From assembly GCA_032622095.1 (NCBI GenBank), contig CP136065.1:66333031-66397030 (forward strand): a stretch of DNA of 64,000 nt, written 5' to 3'. The translations under genes and the position numbers were made by a program. Source of the stretch: Siphonodentalium dalli (Eukaryota > Mollusca > Scaphopoda > Gadilida > Siphonodentaliidae). Under the pieces are notes generated by a model. The model made no database searches, was not told where the DNA came from, and saw only the letters and a list, made by a program, of their open reading frames with translations. Shown piece after piece: positions 24,119-35,898 of the stretch (its first letter is position 1; every line of letters begins with the position of its first letter).

Positions 24119-24788
24119 TGTCATTGTATTAATGTTCAGTAATAATATATCACTTTCATTAATATATGGTGATGGTCTAGAATGTGCAGTCCTCGTTAAC
24201 ATGCACTTTTGACTTTCCACCAACATTTTCAGAGAGGTCATCGCTAACTAGCCTTGCAACTATTTTGGCCAAAAGAAACATTAATTAACAGAATCAATAT
24301 CTATCTTATATGTAGCAATGCGAAAATGGCACACATTTTGAAATCCAGCAAATGAGAGGTCTAATCATTCTCTGGCTTTGGGAAAGTGGGATATGAGTCC
24401 ACAATCAATCAAAGTTCGCAAATCATAGTAACTATTTAATAATGTAACACGGATATGTAGATAAATGTATGTCGATGCTATTCCATTCAAAATATTAGTA
24501 TTGAAAAGCTAAATTATTGCAATCAACTACTAGAGCGAACAAGATGAAACCATTTGAAGGGTTGTTGAAGACTTCTGGCACTTCAACAACACCTTTCTAA
24601 ATGCAGTGCAAAGCATCACAAAAGTCGGGACCTGTCCTGTCAGGCTTTTGTACTTCGTAAAATTGAAATGACAGCCACATCATGGGAGGTCATCTTGTAT
24701 TTCATTATCCCTCTAAGAGTGAGTTTGTGTGGTTGTAATATCACATGTTACACAAAATAACACCTATAACTGCTGCACATTTTTTCTA

Positions 24789-24972
24789 TTATTCTTGGTT
24801 ACGATTATCAAAGGTACTTTTGTGTGCAATTTTAAAACTTTGGGGAACTGTTGATTTTTGTTCTATTATTTCGCCTATTAAAAGATATTTTCTATAAACC
24901 GAGCACCTCTCTGAACCGAACAGAAGGGCCGGTCCAAAGTGTGTTCGTTTTGTAGAAGTTTTACTGTACATG
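24789..24972 (-). mobile_element. Solo end of a Tc/pogo-like element
   Basis: Read on the minus strand, it starts TACAGTAAAACTTCTACAAA and continues with CGAACACACTTTGGACC and GGTTCAGAGAGG. The TACAGTAAAACYTCT start is common at pogo/Tigger-type termini. No matching right end was found, so this appears to be a truncated copy. The minus-strand open frame across it has no known domain. Confidence 0.4.
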
Positions 24973-24999
24973 CAAAATACAAGTTTCGCCATTCAGATA

Positions 25000-25490
25000 T
25001 ATAATAATGAACCAAGTAATGAAAATATAACAATAAGCATGCTATAATAAACGTTATTGAGCTGTACCATGGTCATGTTGCATCATCTCCTTAATACCTT
25101 ATTTAGAATATGAGCTTGGCATTTACTATATGATTACTAGAAGTTGTAAATGATCCTTATTTGGCACGTAACGTAATATCCATAGGTTAGGAGAGAATAC
25201 CATTTTTTGGAATATCTTTGGAATACAATTCTATTATCATACAATTATGAATAAATGTACGTCAGTTTTGATTTTGAATATACTACGTTTGATCAGTTAA
25301 GATACGAGACACTAACGTGTAGTTTATACGATAACTTCATGAGATTGCAATCAAATACCACGGGGTGGCTTGTAAGAATAAGTGAATATTAATTGAATTT
25401 GCAAGAAGCTGTTCATTGGTCAAGCAACGTATCGCTCACTGCGCATTGGCTTGATTTCTCCCGTTTGAAATAATTTTAACCATGAGAGTC
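25000..25490. other. Non-coding, nothing recognised
   Basis: AT-rich sequence without long frames, inverted ends or tandem structure. Confidence 0.5.
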
Positions 25491-25491
25491 T

Positions 25492-25828
25492 TTAACCTCT
25501 TCGCTGCTATGACGTCCGTAAATACTACGGACTTAAAAGTGCACGCCGTGTGCTATATGGTCCGTAGGTACTACGGACCTACTTCAACACACTAGCAGCA
25601 GGCCATTATACATAACTGGAACTCAGAGATTGGTGCATCGGAATAACTGTATCTCGAAGTTTCAAACAGTATATGGTGTTCCACGATTGTGAAAGATGGT
25701 AGCCTTTTAACTGAGTCAGTTTTATGGTTCTTTTGATATTCCCGTTATATTTTCCCATTGGAAAATGGCAATAACGTCAACAGCCCAGCACACGACGTCA
25801 TAACGTTATTTAACAGCGAAGAGGTTAA
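25492..25828. mobile_element. piggyBac-like MITE bounded by TTAA
   Basis: TTAACCTCTTCGCTG (25492-25506) is exactly inverted at 25814-25828 (CAGCGAAGAGGTTAA). TTAA at both edges fits piggyBac target duplication. The interior contains the palindromes GTCCGTAAATACTACGGAC (near 25524) and GGTCCGTAGGTACTACGGAC (near 25559), plus ACGTC motifs towards each end. No coding capacity. Confidence 0.7.
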
Positions 25829-25829
25829 A

Positions 25830-27140
25830 CCGTAAGTTCATTGAAATGAAACACGTTCTAATTATATTTAGACTGAATCTATACATTCTTTTCTCAAAAG
25901 TTAAATAAATTTTGTTTGACTCACACCCTGAATCTTGATCTTAAGAACCAGATGGCACCGGTCTCCTGCCTCCAAATATATCCTTCATGTTCATTGTCGA
26001 ATTTTACTGCTGTGGTTGATTCCAGCATGCTACATCTACATACACTGTCTCAGTCTGGCAACAAGATCACTCAGGACTATTAAAAGAAGACAAATAATGC
26101 AATGTGAAAATATGGTTATTGATTATAACATGCACATTAGCACAAGTTCTAACAAGAGCATGCCGTTGGGGCGTCAGGGCTGGCGGTCTAGAAAATCCAG
26201 GAGGGCTATTAATAGTACTATAGTTTGTCTATTTTTGATGTTGTTTAACTAAATTAATTTTGTTATGTGGAAACAAAATGTCCAGAGTTGTCAATGTCAA
26301 ACCCCCCACAGTATGATATAGTGAATATTTAATTGTTTTTATAATAATAATATATGTTATGATAATTAATATGAACCACAGACAAAATGTAAGAGTGTTT
26401 GTACTCAACAATTTGTCAGTTGGTGTCCAACCCATGCAATGGAATTGGGTCAGTACACAATCAAGTAGCATAATAAATCCAGTATATTTAGTTATTTACA
26501 CTTGAATACAAATGACTGCTTTATTTGTCAAAGTAATCTATATTCCATCACCGATTACAAGTTGTCATGACCACTTTTGCAGATTGCTGCTTCTAGCGGT
26601 CAAGTCATTCTGTATAGATTTACTGGGTGTTTACAATTGGGGACATAGAGAACAGTTTCTCAAGTGAACAACATTGTAAACAAGAATATTCACCACAGTG
26701 AATGATAACTTGGAGACATTAGCTCATTATTAAAAGATTGTCAATCAAAGCGAGAAAATGAACGACGACTACAAATTTCAGTGATATACATTTTTCACTG
26801 ATAGGAAACGGAAAGAGAACGAAAGGTTAAACTCAATCAAGACAGTGGTTCTCACTATCCGCAAACATATGTTGATTTTATCCAGTGAAATATATTGTAA
26901 GCTCAATCTTATGAAGAGAAATAATTTATTTTGTTCTTAAAATGTGTGAGTATCGATCAAAAGATATGATTTATGGAACAGTTCGTTCCGCAATTTGATG
27001 ATTCCGCCATAATGCCCATTTGACATTACCATCAGTTGCCGAAGTCACGCATGCGCACATTATACAATATAATTCTTTACGATTTCGAGGCAGTATTTTT
27101 CTCATAAAACACAATAAAATAACTAAATAAATTTCCTATC
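25830..27140. other. Non-coding stretch with an unrecognised 105-codon frame
   Basis: The frame 25935-26252 (plus) encodes a Cys- and Arg-rich, partly hydrophobic product with no motif I recognise and no supporting signals. I treat it as chance. Confidence 0.4.
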
Positions 27141-27153
27141 CGAGACGAGGCGG

Positions 27154-27180
27154 GCTATAAAAAGCCCGCCTTGGAAAATT
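27154..27180. repeat. Short GC-rich hairpin
   Basis: GAGGCGGGCT and AAGCCCGCCTT pair around an AT-rich loop. A related CAGCCCGCCTTGAG block lies at 27200-27215. It probably belongs to a small palindromic repeat. Confidence 0.5.
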
Positions 27181-27344
27181 CTGGGCCGGCTCTAGGCGAG
27201 CAGCCCGCCTTGAGTTTTCCAGGCTTGGGGCGTGGCATAATACGCCCATTTCTGGAGTAGAGTGGAGCAAGGTTTAATTCATTTGTTTTCAAGAAACCTT
27301 TGACTTAAGACGAAATAAAAATAAAACACAATAATCTGAAAACC

Positions 27345-28300
27345 GCATGTCAGGTAAAATAAAAAAAGGGGCACAACCCAGTCAAAATCAGTGGACGAAA
27401 CCCATATTCGAACTTGATCTGTATTTTGGGATGGTAAACAAATATACCAATTTGGTTCAGTTCACTTGATTCAATCTAAAGTTATCATCCGGAAATCTAA
27501 GTCGAATAAAAGGTCGGCCGACCACAGTGTCCCCCGACAACGTGGCAAGTCGATGGCCGCTTTGTTAAAGAATTTTTTTTAAATGTCGATGGCCGCTTTG
27601 TTAAAGAAATTAAACCAGAGTTTCAAATCTCTACATTTAAAACTGTAGGAGGAGTTGATTACACCATGAAGGTACCCAATCTCATCCAAAAGGCAAAAAT
27701 GTTCCAAATATTCTAAGTCAAAAACCCCCCGAAAATATGGAAAAAATGATATTTTTGATTAGCTATATGGATGTTGCAAATCACCAACATGTTAGGAACA
27801 ATATCCCAGAGTTTCAAATCTCTACATTTAAAACTGTAGGAGGAGTTGATTACACCATGAAGGTACCCAATCTCATCCAAAAGGCAAAAATGTTCCAAAT
27901 TTTCTAAGTCGAAAACCCCCCCAAAAATATGGAAAGACTAATATTTTTGATTAGCTATATAGATGTTGCAAATCACCAACATGTTAGGAACAATATCCCA
28001 GAGTTTCAAATCTCTACAGTTAAAACTGTAGGAGGAGTTGATTACACCATGAAGGTACCCAATCTCGGACGCACGGACGCACAAGGGTCATTTCTATAGT
28101 CCTCCGACGGAAACGTCGGGGGACAAAAATGGACATAACTCAGTCAAAATAATGTGGACGAAACCCATATTCAAATTTGATCTGTATTTTGGGGTGGTAA
28201 ACTGATATACCAAATTTGGTTCAGTTCACTCGATTCAATCTATTAAAGATATCATCCGGAAACCGCAAATTAGGTAAAATCTAAGTTGAATAAAAGGTCG
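27345..28300 (+). repeat. HINE-like core interrupted by a second HINE-like element
   Basis: A core beginning GGGGCACAACCCAGTCAAAA (27369) continues past AAGTCGAATAAA at 27509. It is cut there, and a comparable core resumes at 28126 (AATGGACATAACTCAGTC). The intervening element is listed separately. Confidence 0.55.
27511..28125 (+). mobile_element. HINE-like element with GTCCCCC hairpin, nested in another core
   Basis: It starts with the palindrome GGTCGGCCGACC (27512-27523) and CAGTGTCCCCCGAC. Three ~191-bp cores follow, with GTAGGAGGAGTTGATTACAC at 27645, 27836 and 28028. It then has a short GGACGCACGGACGCAC tract and a hairpin at 28099-28124 (GTCCTCCGACG / CGTCGGGGGAC). The first core is truncated and preceded by a duplicated TCGATGGCCGCTTTGTTAAA pair. 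Confidence 0.65.
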
Positions 28301-29018
28301 GTAGACCTCATACATGTCCGCCTCTAAGCGTTGGCTTGATACGACCGTTGTTTGCGCATAAAAACCTGTCTTTGGTGCTAGTAAACCTACATACCAAATT
28401 TAATTTCATTCAGTACACATTTACTAAAGTTATCATCCGGAAACCTCAAATTGGCAAAAATTCTAAGTAAAAAAAGGGACATAACTCTGGTGAAAATTGG
28501 CGGGCGGAACCCGAATTCGAACTTGACCTGTGTTTTGCTGGGAGAAAGACACATACCAACTTTGGTTCAGATCAAATAATCCAAACTGGAGTTAACGGTC
28601 GGAAACCAAAAATGTTAACAGACGGTCAAATTCTAAGTCGAAAAAGGGCCGTAACTCATGTAAAAATAATTCGACGAAACCCATATTCGAACTTGGCCTG
28701 TATCTTTAGCTTGGAAATACACATACCAACTTTGGTTGATATCAAATAATCCAAACTGGAGTTATCGGTCGGAAACCAAAAATGTTAACAGACGGTAAAA
28801 TTCTAAGTCGAAAAAGGGGCATAACTCTGGTGAAAATTGGCGGACGGAACCAGGATTCGAACTTGACCTGTCTTTTCTGCTAGTAAACCCACATACCAAA
28901 TTTAATTTAATTTGGTTCACTCTAACTAAAGTTATCATCCGGAAACCTCGGACGCACGCACGCACACACACACAGACTGATTATAATAGTCCTCCAAACC
29001 TGTTGGATCGGCGGACAA
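28290..29018 (+). mobile_element. HINE-like element, same family, adjacent copy
   Basis: Again it begins after GAATAAA with a palindrome (AGGTCGGTAGACCT, 28289-28302). Cores with CTAAGTCGAAAAAGGG start near 28464, 28633 and 28801. A GGACGCACGCACGCACACAC tract lies near 28948. The end is a weaker hairpin near 28988-29016 (GTCCTCCAAACC ... GGCGGAC) and CAATAAA. Confidence 0.55.
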
Positions 29019-29985
29019 TAAAAGGCCGTCCGGCCAGTGTCCCCCGAAAAAGTGGCTTTATTGGGGGCATCAGCTTTTCTGAAAAAAAATAACAAGGACC
29101 CAAAATCCAATACTAAATTTCAGAACAATCCAACCAGTGTCCCCTGAAATGGCACACGGCAAACTCTAGATATTTATTTGTTAATTTTACCATCATTAAT
29201 GCTGGCTGTGTTATTTGTTACCAGATAATCTGTTCAGTGAATAAACAAGAAATCATCGGAAAAAAGTTCATATTATATTTTCATATAAGAAATCAATATT
29301 CCATATTTGAGAGCAACCAGACAAAAATGGGTGGATCGTACCCATATTCGAACTTGATCTGTATTTCGAGCCGATAAACTCATATACCAAATTTGTTTCA
29401 GATATGATCAAACTAAAATTATCATCCGGAAACCAGAAAGTGACAGGATTATAAGTCGTAAAAGGGCCATAACTCTCACAAAAATGGGCAGAGCAAACCC
29501 ATAAAACCTTCGAATATATTCGAACCTGACCTGTACATGTATTTCGAACTGAAGTTATCATCTGAAAACCAAAAATTGACAGGATTCCAAGTCGAAAAAT
29601 GGCCACAACTCTCGCAAAAATGGGCGGAGCAAACCCATATTCGAAATTGACCTGTATATAGGGCTGATAAACTCACATACCAAATTTGGTTCAGATATGA
29701 TCACACAAACTGAAGTTATCATCCGGAAACCAGAAAATTACAAGATTCTAAGTAAAATAAAAAGGGCCATAACTCTCGCAAAAATTGACAGAGCAAACCC
29801 ATATTCGAACTTGACCTGTATTTTGGTCTGATAAACTCACCTATGAAATTTGCTTTTGATCTAATAACCGAAACTAAAGTTATCACCCGGAAACCATTTC
29901 CGGACACACACACGCACGGACGAACGGACACCGGCTATTTTAACAGTCCCCCGAATTTAGGTTTTTTGGGGGACAAAAAGGCGCA
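29019..29985 (+). mobile_element. HINE-like element, third copy in the cluster
   Basis: It starts directly after the previous CAATAAA with GGCCGTCCGGCC and CAGTGTCCCCCGAA. It carries diverged cores near 29330, 29450, 29590 and 29750, with ATATTCGAACTTGACCTG and AAGTTATCATCCGGAAACC. A GGACGAACGGAC tract near 29917 leads to a hairpin at 29947-29976 (GTCCCCCGAA ... TTGGGGGAC). Confidence 0.6.
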
Positions 29986-30160
29986 TAACTCCGTCAAAAT
30001 CATGCAGACAAAACCCATATTCGAACTTGATCTGTATTTTGGTGTGGTAAACTAACATAACCAAATTTGGTTCAGTTCACTCGATTCAATCTAAAGTTAT
30101 CATCTGGAAACCAAAGGCGAACGGACGGACGACGGACAACCCATTTACATAATACGACCG
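29986..30160 (+). repeat. Single core with GGACGGACGACGGAC tail
   Basis: It follows the CATAACTCCGTCAAAATCA core pattern and ends in the microsatellite near 30120. No hairpin was seen after it. Confidence 0.55.
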
Positions 30161-30850
30161 TTTATTCAAAGGATCTCAAATACGGTACATTAACTCTTGA
30201 AGTAAAACTTTATGAGTTATTATTTATTGATTGAGATACATATATGTACTGCCGGAGTGCCGGTATCATATACATGTATATTATGATTAAAGACTCTTCA
30301 CAAATTTGTGTTATAAATTTAAGTACATACCGGTACCTGTACTCGTATGTTGTAATTTGGGTCTGAAGTAAAAAACCATATACTACATTTTCAGTCCTAT
30401 GTATGGATACTAGTACTTTAACGTTCGCATATGACTGAGAGATTTTTTAAAATTATTGATGAACATCAAAATGTAATGCTCGAACTCTGAAAACAAATGT
30501 GAATTTGTGGCGAAGAATGAACTGAATGTTTTGTGGGTAAGTGTCAGAGTGATTATATGGAACCATGAGAAAGGATGGTGTGGGATTGGAGGTTGGGGTG
30601 TGTTGTAAAGATTAAAAAAAAAATTCAGAATTTAATTGTTGAATGAAGGAGAAAAAGATGATTGGATATACTTACTACAGGTTCTTAATGGTGTTGATGA
30701 GTCTAATGGAACAACACAAAATCGATAAATGAAACATGCCAGCCGCATCTGAAAAAATAATAAATTTGAGATGAAAATATTCTTCGCGCAAGAGAGGTTA
30801 TTGTGTAAATGAAATATCATTAAAACCAGTATTAAATTAGATTCAATATA
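30160..30850. other. Non-coding, nothing recognised
   Basis: AT-rich. Contains ACATGTA-type short palindromes that are frequent across the window but no structured element. Confidence 0.45.
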
Positions 30851-30859
30851 AATCTGATA

Positions 30860-31170
30860 TAACCCTAATTTCAAAATGCGGTCAAAATCTAAGTTTGAAA
30901 AAGGTCTGTAACTCATGTGAAAATAATTGTACAGAACCCATATTCGAACGTGGCCTGTGTTTTCAACTGGGAAATACACATACCAACTTTGTAAGATCAA
31001 ATATTCCAAAGATAAAATCAACAGATTTAAAAACTCTAGATATGATGACTGAGCTTTGAGCACTTGGTCGGTTCCTCGACTCAAATCAAATATTATTTTA
31101 CCCCCGAAGCCGAGAAAATACCAGTAGTAATTTAGCAGCGTTAATCAGATTATGCATCTTTAAGGTTTAG
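30860..31170 (+). repeat. Diverged core followed by a copy of the 8.35-kb dispersed repeat
   Basis: 30890-31015 follows the 6.4-kb core type (GTAACTCATGTGAAAATAAT, CGAACGTGGCCTGTG). 31035-31170 carries GGTTCCTCGACTC and TTACCCCCGAAGCCGAG, shared with 8430-8470 and, inverted, 34370-34400. Confidence 0.5.
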
Positions 31171-31179
31171 TTGACTATC

Positions 31180-31890
31180 CACGGTAATACTAATTGCTTT
31201 ACTGGACTAGATTAGATTAGATTTATTTTGATAGTTCAGGTTATACATGTGTACATGAATACATACTATGGGTATGTTTACAAGTTGAATAAATATAATA
31301 CACAACGGTATATATATTATAATTATAATAATTTATATTAAATATACATGTTATATGTAGGGTTCTGATGAGACAGATAGAGTTCAGACTGTGTAAATAA
31401 TTGATATATAAGAGAATATATCAATTTTCTCAAGAATTAATTCATTTTATAGAGGTTGCCGTCAGAATATAAGGTAAATTATGTGGCAGAAATCTGTATA
31501 AAAATAGAAATACTCATGTGACCTGAGACCATCAGGGATAACGCAAAAAGTTCTCTAAATGAGAACTTAATTCCATTGCGGTCCCTGAATTGAATTCATT
31601 GCAATCTTTATCATATATCATAAATGTGAAAAGGGCATTATTGCGTCACATCGAACTAGACAGTGTTAAGTCAGCAGCGACACTTCATGTCTTTGATGAT
31701 CAACATAAAAGAAAACGCGCCTACACGTACATACTAGTACATGTACGTTGGGTTCAGTTCAGGTCATGGAGTTCACTGCTCATGCATGACTGATGGCAGT
31801 GGCATCGTTAAAGGAACAACGCACAGAATGCCACAGATTACATGAAAATATGGCCGTGCAATGGCACTGTTGTCATGCTAGCACATAGGT
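31180..31890. other. Non-coding, low complexity in places
   Basis: A short TAGATTAGATTAGAT tract lies near 31208, and AT-rich dinucleotide runs lie near 31300-31350. No gene was found. Confidence 0.45.
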
Positions 31891-31985
31891 AGTGCTTTTT
31901 CCCAACTAATCGACTAGCAGATTTCGGGATCGACTAATTTAATAATCGCGTCGACTTCGACTAGTCGATTAATCATTTCAACACT
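31890..31985. mobile_element. Fragment related to the hAT-like element
   Basis: It contains AACTAATCGACTAG, GTCGACTTCGACTAGTCG and ends ATCATTTCAACACTA, matching the right end of 15661-16358. The left end is not clear, so this is called a relic. Confidence 0.5.
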
Positions 31986-31989
31986 AAAA

Positions 31990-32780
31990 CAAATGTCCAA
32001 GAGACTTGCTGGCAATCACCAGCAATCAGAGAATCACTGCAAAACACCAACGTCTCTGCGACAAGCCAATCAAAATCGCTGAATTGTCCATGCGACGTGA
32101 TCAACGATAAGCACAAGTTTTGAGTGACACGTGTCTCTTTCAACTTCACGTGTCTTTTTAGTCTCAATGTTGTACACTCGTTATACTTCTAACTTCTTGT
32201 TGGCTCTCTTGTGATATGATGGATTAATTTATAAGAAATTACTCTTGTTTCGATAATTAAAGGTTAGGAGTTATATCTAAAAAATTTAAACATAAATTTT
32301 CTATAAATGCACTACGCGAATTTATCTTCAAACTTTTCAGTTATAACTGCATAACCTTAATCGACACAAGAATTATTTCTTAAATCATTCAATAAATGAA
32401 AGCTACATGTACATGGATGAATGTACAATAAATATTGCAATGCTGCATTCCTGTCACAAATTCACAATAACATCAACTAATTTGACTGAAGATATAATAC
32501 AGGGAGAGGGTAAACAAAGTAAGATATTACTGTTGAGAAATTGATACAGCATACCCCCTCCCACCCAACATTTGGCATATCAGGATTTGATTTTGATTCT
32601 CGTACCATCAAACTTGTGAATCAGCTTTGGTTCTCGCAAAAATTTATGAATTTTAAGGCCTACATGGGGTTTGCCAACTAGATCTGATTGGGTGATTTTG
32701 CCATGATTTTAATATAAATTTTCTAAATTATTTTTTTTAAAGATAAGGATGGACTTAAATTACAGACTTACAGTCACATA
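31990..32780. other. Non-coding, nothing recognised
   Basis: No tandem or inverted structure and no frames of interest. Confidence 0.45.
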
Positions 32781-32784
32781 CGTT

Positions 32785-32935
32785 AAAACCGCCATAAACA
32801 AAAAGAATATTAAAATAAAGACAGATTGTGTTCTTAATCTTATACCAATCATACACATCGCATAAATATCATGTTATTGTCAAGATCGTACACTGTGTTG
32901 GTAAACAAAAGCCATATTACATGTAATAAGATACA
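32785..32935 (-). mobile_element. Partial inverted copy of the TTTAAAGGCAC MITE
   Basis: AAACCGCCATAAACA and CTTATACCAATCA are the reverse complements of blocks at 13230-13300. GTACACTGTGTTGGTAAACA corresponds to the region near 12960. Both termini are missing or unrecognisable. Confidence 0.5.
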
Positions 32936-33017
32936 GTAGCCAACAATATTACGCAAAGAGTGTGTGATAAACATAAACACTCAACACTGGGGATACCCAC
33001 TTTGGTTAAATTTTTGA

Positions 33018-33395
33018 CATACCGCTATTCTCAAAGTAATTGACCAGAAAAACGGGGTGATACCCCGGTGATACCGGTAATAAACGGTAACGGTATCGAG
33101 ATGGTCACGGCGGTGGAGTTACGGTATTGGACAATGATACCGCAGTCTTTTAGCGGGCACCGCATTAATTTTTTTGAATACCGCGGTCTTTTAGCGGGCA
33201 CTGCATTAATTTTTTTGAATACCGCGGTGATTTTCATGGAACTCGTTGAGGGGAGGTATTTACTCCCACATACTTGTTCGCATTAACAAGCGGTATCAGT
33301 ACCGCGGTATTGGAGGATACCGCGGTATAGTACCGCGGTATTAACGGGGTGACACCACGTTATTGGTGGTCAATTACTTTAAGTATAGCGGTATG
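33018..33395. mobile_element. 378-bp MITE with internal ACCGCGGT palindrome array
   Basis: 29-bp terminal inverted repeats (33018-33046 and 33367-33395; two mismatches) start CATACCGCTATTC. The interior repeats the palindrome ATACCGCGGTAT or close variants five times (near 33179, 33222, 33300, 33317 and 33331). It also has a tandem pair of CTTTTAGCGGGCACYGCATT. No coding capacity. Confidence 0.75.
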
Positions 33396-33399
33396 AGGG

Positions 33400-34295
33400 T
33401 CAGACTGTTCGACAAAAGAGGGATTATAGATAATTAACCCATGTACACCTCCAGTTGGCATATTTCATTAAGCTGTGAACTATTAGCGTTGCTTCAATAT
33501 TAGATAATATTGAAGTTATAATGGCTTCTGTTACACAACTTGATTCAACGAAAAAATCAATCTTTGTTATTTATCGTAAATGACAAAAAAAATCACTCTT
33601 GTTATTTGGTTCAATCTTCTGGTTCTATTTATGTTTATGTATAATGACATTCACTGTTACAAGATGCATACACATGCCTAGCGGCCCTAGCCATCTAGAT
33701 AATTGTGAATCTCGGAAAGAAGCTATATTATCGTGTTACATCCAGGTTACATGGCATTTAAAAACACAGTCCGTTCTCATCGGAAGCCATTATAATAATG
33801 ATTTTATTAATGAATAATATAGAGATGGCTTGTGGTGCTTTAAAAGTAAAATGTAGCCTATAGGCGGCCGGTACCTATGGATACAATGTAGGCCGCTATT
33901 ACACGGCCTGTGTATTAACTGGATGATATGACACTAGCATGTGGTTTGCCCATTTAGCCCTTGTAGGGATGTTCTGACAGATAAATTTCAACAAAAATCC
34001 TTAATATGTCAGTTTGTTGAATACATTATTTGAACATCCATCCAAATGGAGAATGGGAAATCCAATAGTAATTTTCTCTGTCTGCTAGCTGTTTGCCTTT
34101 AATACATTCTTCCAAGTGATGAATATAACATTCAATGTAATACTTTTAAAACTGGAGGGGAAATGAAACATGAATCTCATTCAAGCCAAGTGTTGTGACT
34201 TGTGTGTTGATTGCTTGTGCTCCATACATAATTGCACAGAACTGTTGTGATGTAGTCACCCTCTGCAACATTTAATTTTGAAAATTGAGTTGATC
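33400..34295. other. Non-coding, nothing recognised
   Basis: AT-rich sequence with short frames only. Confidence 0.45.
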
Positions 34296-34299
34296 AACC

Positions 34300-34790
34300 T
34301 GTATCATTTTAAAGATGCATTATCCGAATTAACGCTCCTAAATTACTGTTTCTTTTGCTTCTTGGGTAAAAAATATTTGATTAGAGTCGAGGAACCCACC
34401 ATTCAAAGCTCAAGAGTGAACAGATATTGATTTTTGTAATTTTTTTAAGTTTTTTATTTCTCGATGTGCAAGAAATTGAGACCCAGAAAAATTGTCCTCA
34501 AAATGACAGTCCAGGAAAAAATTGCGAATCAAGATGGATAACTCTAAAATCAAGTGGTAATATTTTGCGCCACTCAAGTGATAATACGGCCATATTTCGT
34601 TGAACAAATATTGATAAATACCACGTTTTGGGAAATTTTGTGCCATAGTTGACAGTGGTTAGCATTATTTTGTTGCAATTAATCGATTCTGATAACTAAA
34701 GCACATTTTGAAGAAATGTAACTTTTGTTGTTTTTGTATTTGATATGGGGACCGTTTGATCGGATTGAGTACCTTTAATCACCTGGTTGT
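34300..34790 (-). repeat. Inverted copy of the 8.35-kb dispersed repeat
   Basis: Minus-strand matches to TACTCAATTTGATCAGACGG (here near 34750), to the TTACCCCCGAAGC block (near 34370) and to GGAGTGTTAATTTGGATTAT (near 34320). This is the longest of the three copies. Confidence 0.5.
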
Positions 34791-34847
34791 AAAGTTCAGC
34801 TTTCTATGAGAGGCCAAATTCACATTTAATAATGAATTGTGCTCACA

Positions 34848-34973
34848 AATAATTGCGCTTAAGCGCAAATACCACATATTGTGCTTAAGCACAAATAGGG
34901 CATTTACGCTTAAGCGTAATGAATTGCAATTAAGCGCAATTAATTGCGCTTAAGCGTAATTGTGACTACTATC
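34848..34973. repeat. Array of five TTGCGCTTAAGCGCAA palindromes
   Basis: Five palindromes built on CTTAAG or a one-base variant lie within 126 bases (near 34855, 34880, 34908, 34926 and 34943). They are spaced by 17-28 bases. The outer edges, CTCACAAATAATTG and CAATTGTGAC-like, are also inverted. The arms differ by compensating changes (GCGC/GTGC/ACGC), so pairing is kept. Confidence 0.8.
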
Positions 34974-35119
34974 TAACATACCCATAAACTATTGGCATGA
35001 CCTGGTGTATCACCTAGCAACACAAGAGGAGCATTGGGCTATTTTTAACCTGTTTTAATTAGCCTGAGTACTCAACAGTCAACTATGAGTATGTGTTCAA
35101 CAATGATAATCTCTAATTA

Positions 35120-35535
35120 CATATTATCAGTATCCCTATATCCAAAGAATTTATGTCTCCTTCCCGGAACTTTGGTGATTTTTTGTATGATGTTTTTTGA
35201 TGTTTTTTAATGTATTTTTGCACAGATTTGGGCCCTTACTATGGTCATATACTATAGAATGCATGTGGTGTCACTGCATGAGGGCTTGCTTACCTCATAT
35301 GGTTTACTTATTGACTTAAATCAGGGGGAAAAAACCCTATTTTCATATTATCAGCATCCCTGTCCAAAAAAATTGGTGTCTCATTCCTGGAGCCTTGGTG
35401 TCTCAGTCCTCGAGCTCTAGTTTGTTTTATTAAATCAGCATCTCTTGCACAAATCTATAGTATTTCTATGGTCATACAGTGTGAATGACTGAATGTGGCA
35501 TCACCGAGGGCTTGCTTCCCTCATACTCTTGAGTG
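35120..35535 (+). repeat. Diverged tandem duplication, ~225-bp period
   Basis: ATATTATCAGTATCCCTATA near 35121 and ATATTATCAGCATCCCTGTC near 35346 start two similar units. Both continue through a TATGGTCATA block and a GAGGGCTTGCTT block. Unit identity is moderate. Confidence 0.6.
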
Positions 35536-35898
35536 CCTAATAAACATACATGTACGATTATTAAAATCGAGGTAAAATTCCCACCTGTACGATCGTTATA
35601 TGGTCCTGTACGTTTATTAAATTAACCAAAAGAAATAATTCACCAATCTTAAATTGTGTTATTCATAGATAAATGAACTCTTGATTGTTGACAGTGATCA
35701 GCACACTGTAGATTCACAGACCTGGCTATCCATCGAAACTATTTCTGTCCCATGGCATCAGTAAACCAGTCAGATGATGCGTTTTGTTGGGATGTATGGT
35801 ACGGTACTAATATTTCCAGTCTACGTTTATTCCGCCCTGTTCTATTATTCAGTTACGCGACATTTTCCAACCTGTACTATTATTCCACCCTATATGCT

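Noticed and set aside
25935-26252. 105-codon frame considered as a gene
   Set aside because: No domain, no splice or promoter evidence, composition like surrounding non-coding DNA.
27154-27180. Hairpin as a bacterial-type terminator
   Set aside because: The setting is eukaryotic, there is no gene upstream and no T tract.
27360-30020. CGAACTTGATCTG-like strings as tRNA or SINE box B (GTTCGAA)
   Set aside because: No matching box A at the right distance and no cloverleaf. The string is part of the HINE-like core consensus.
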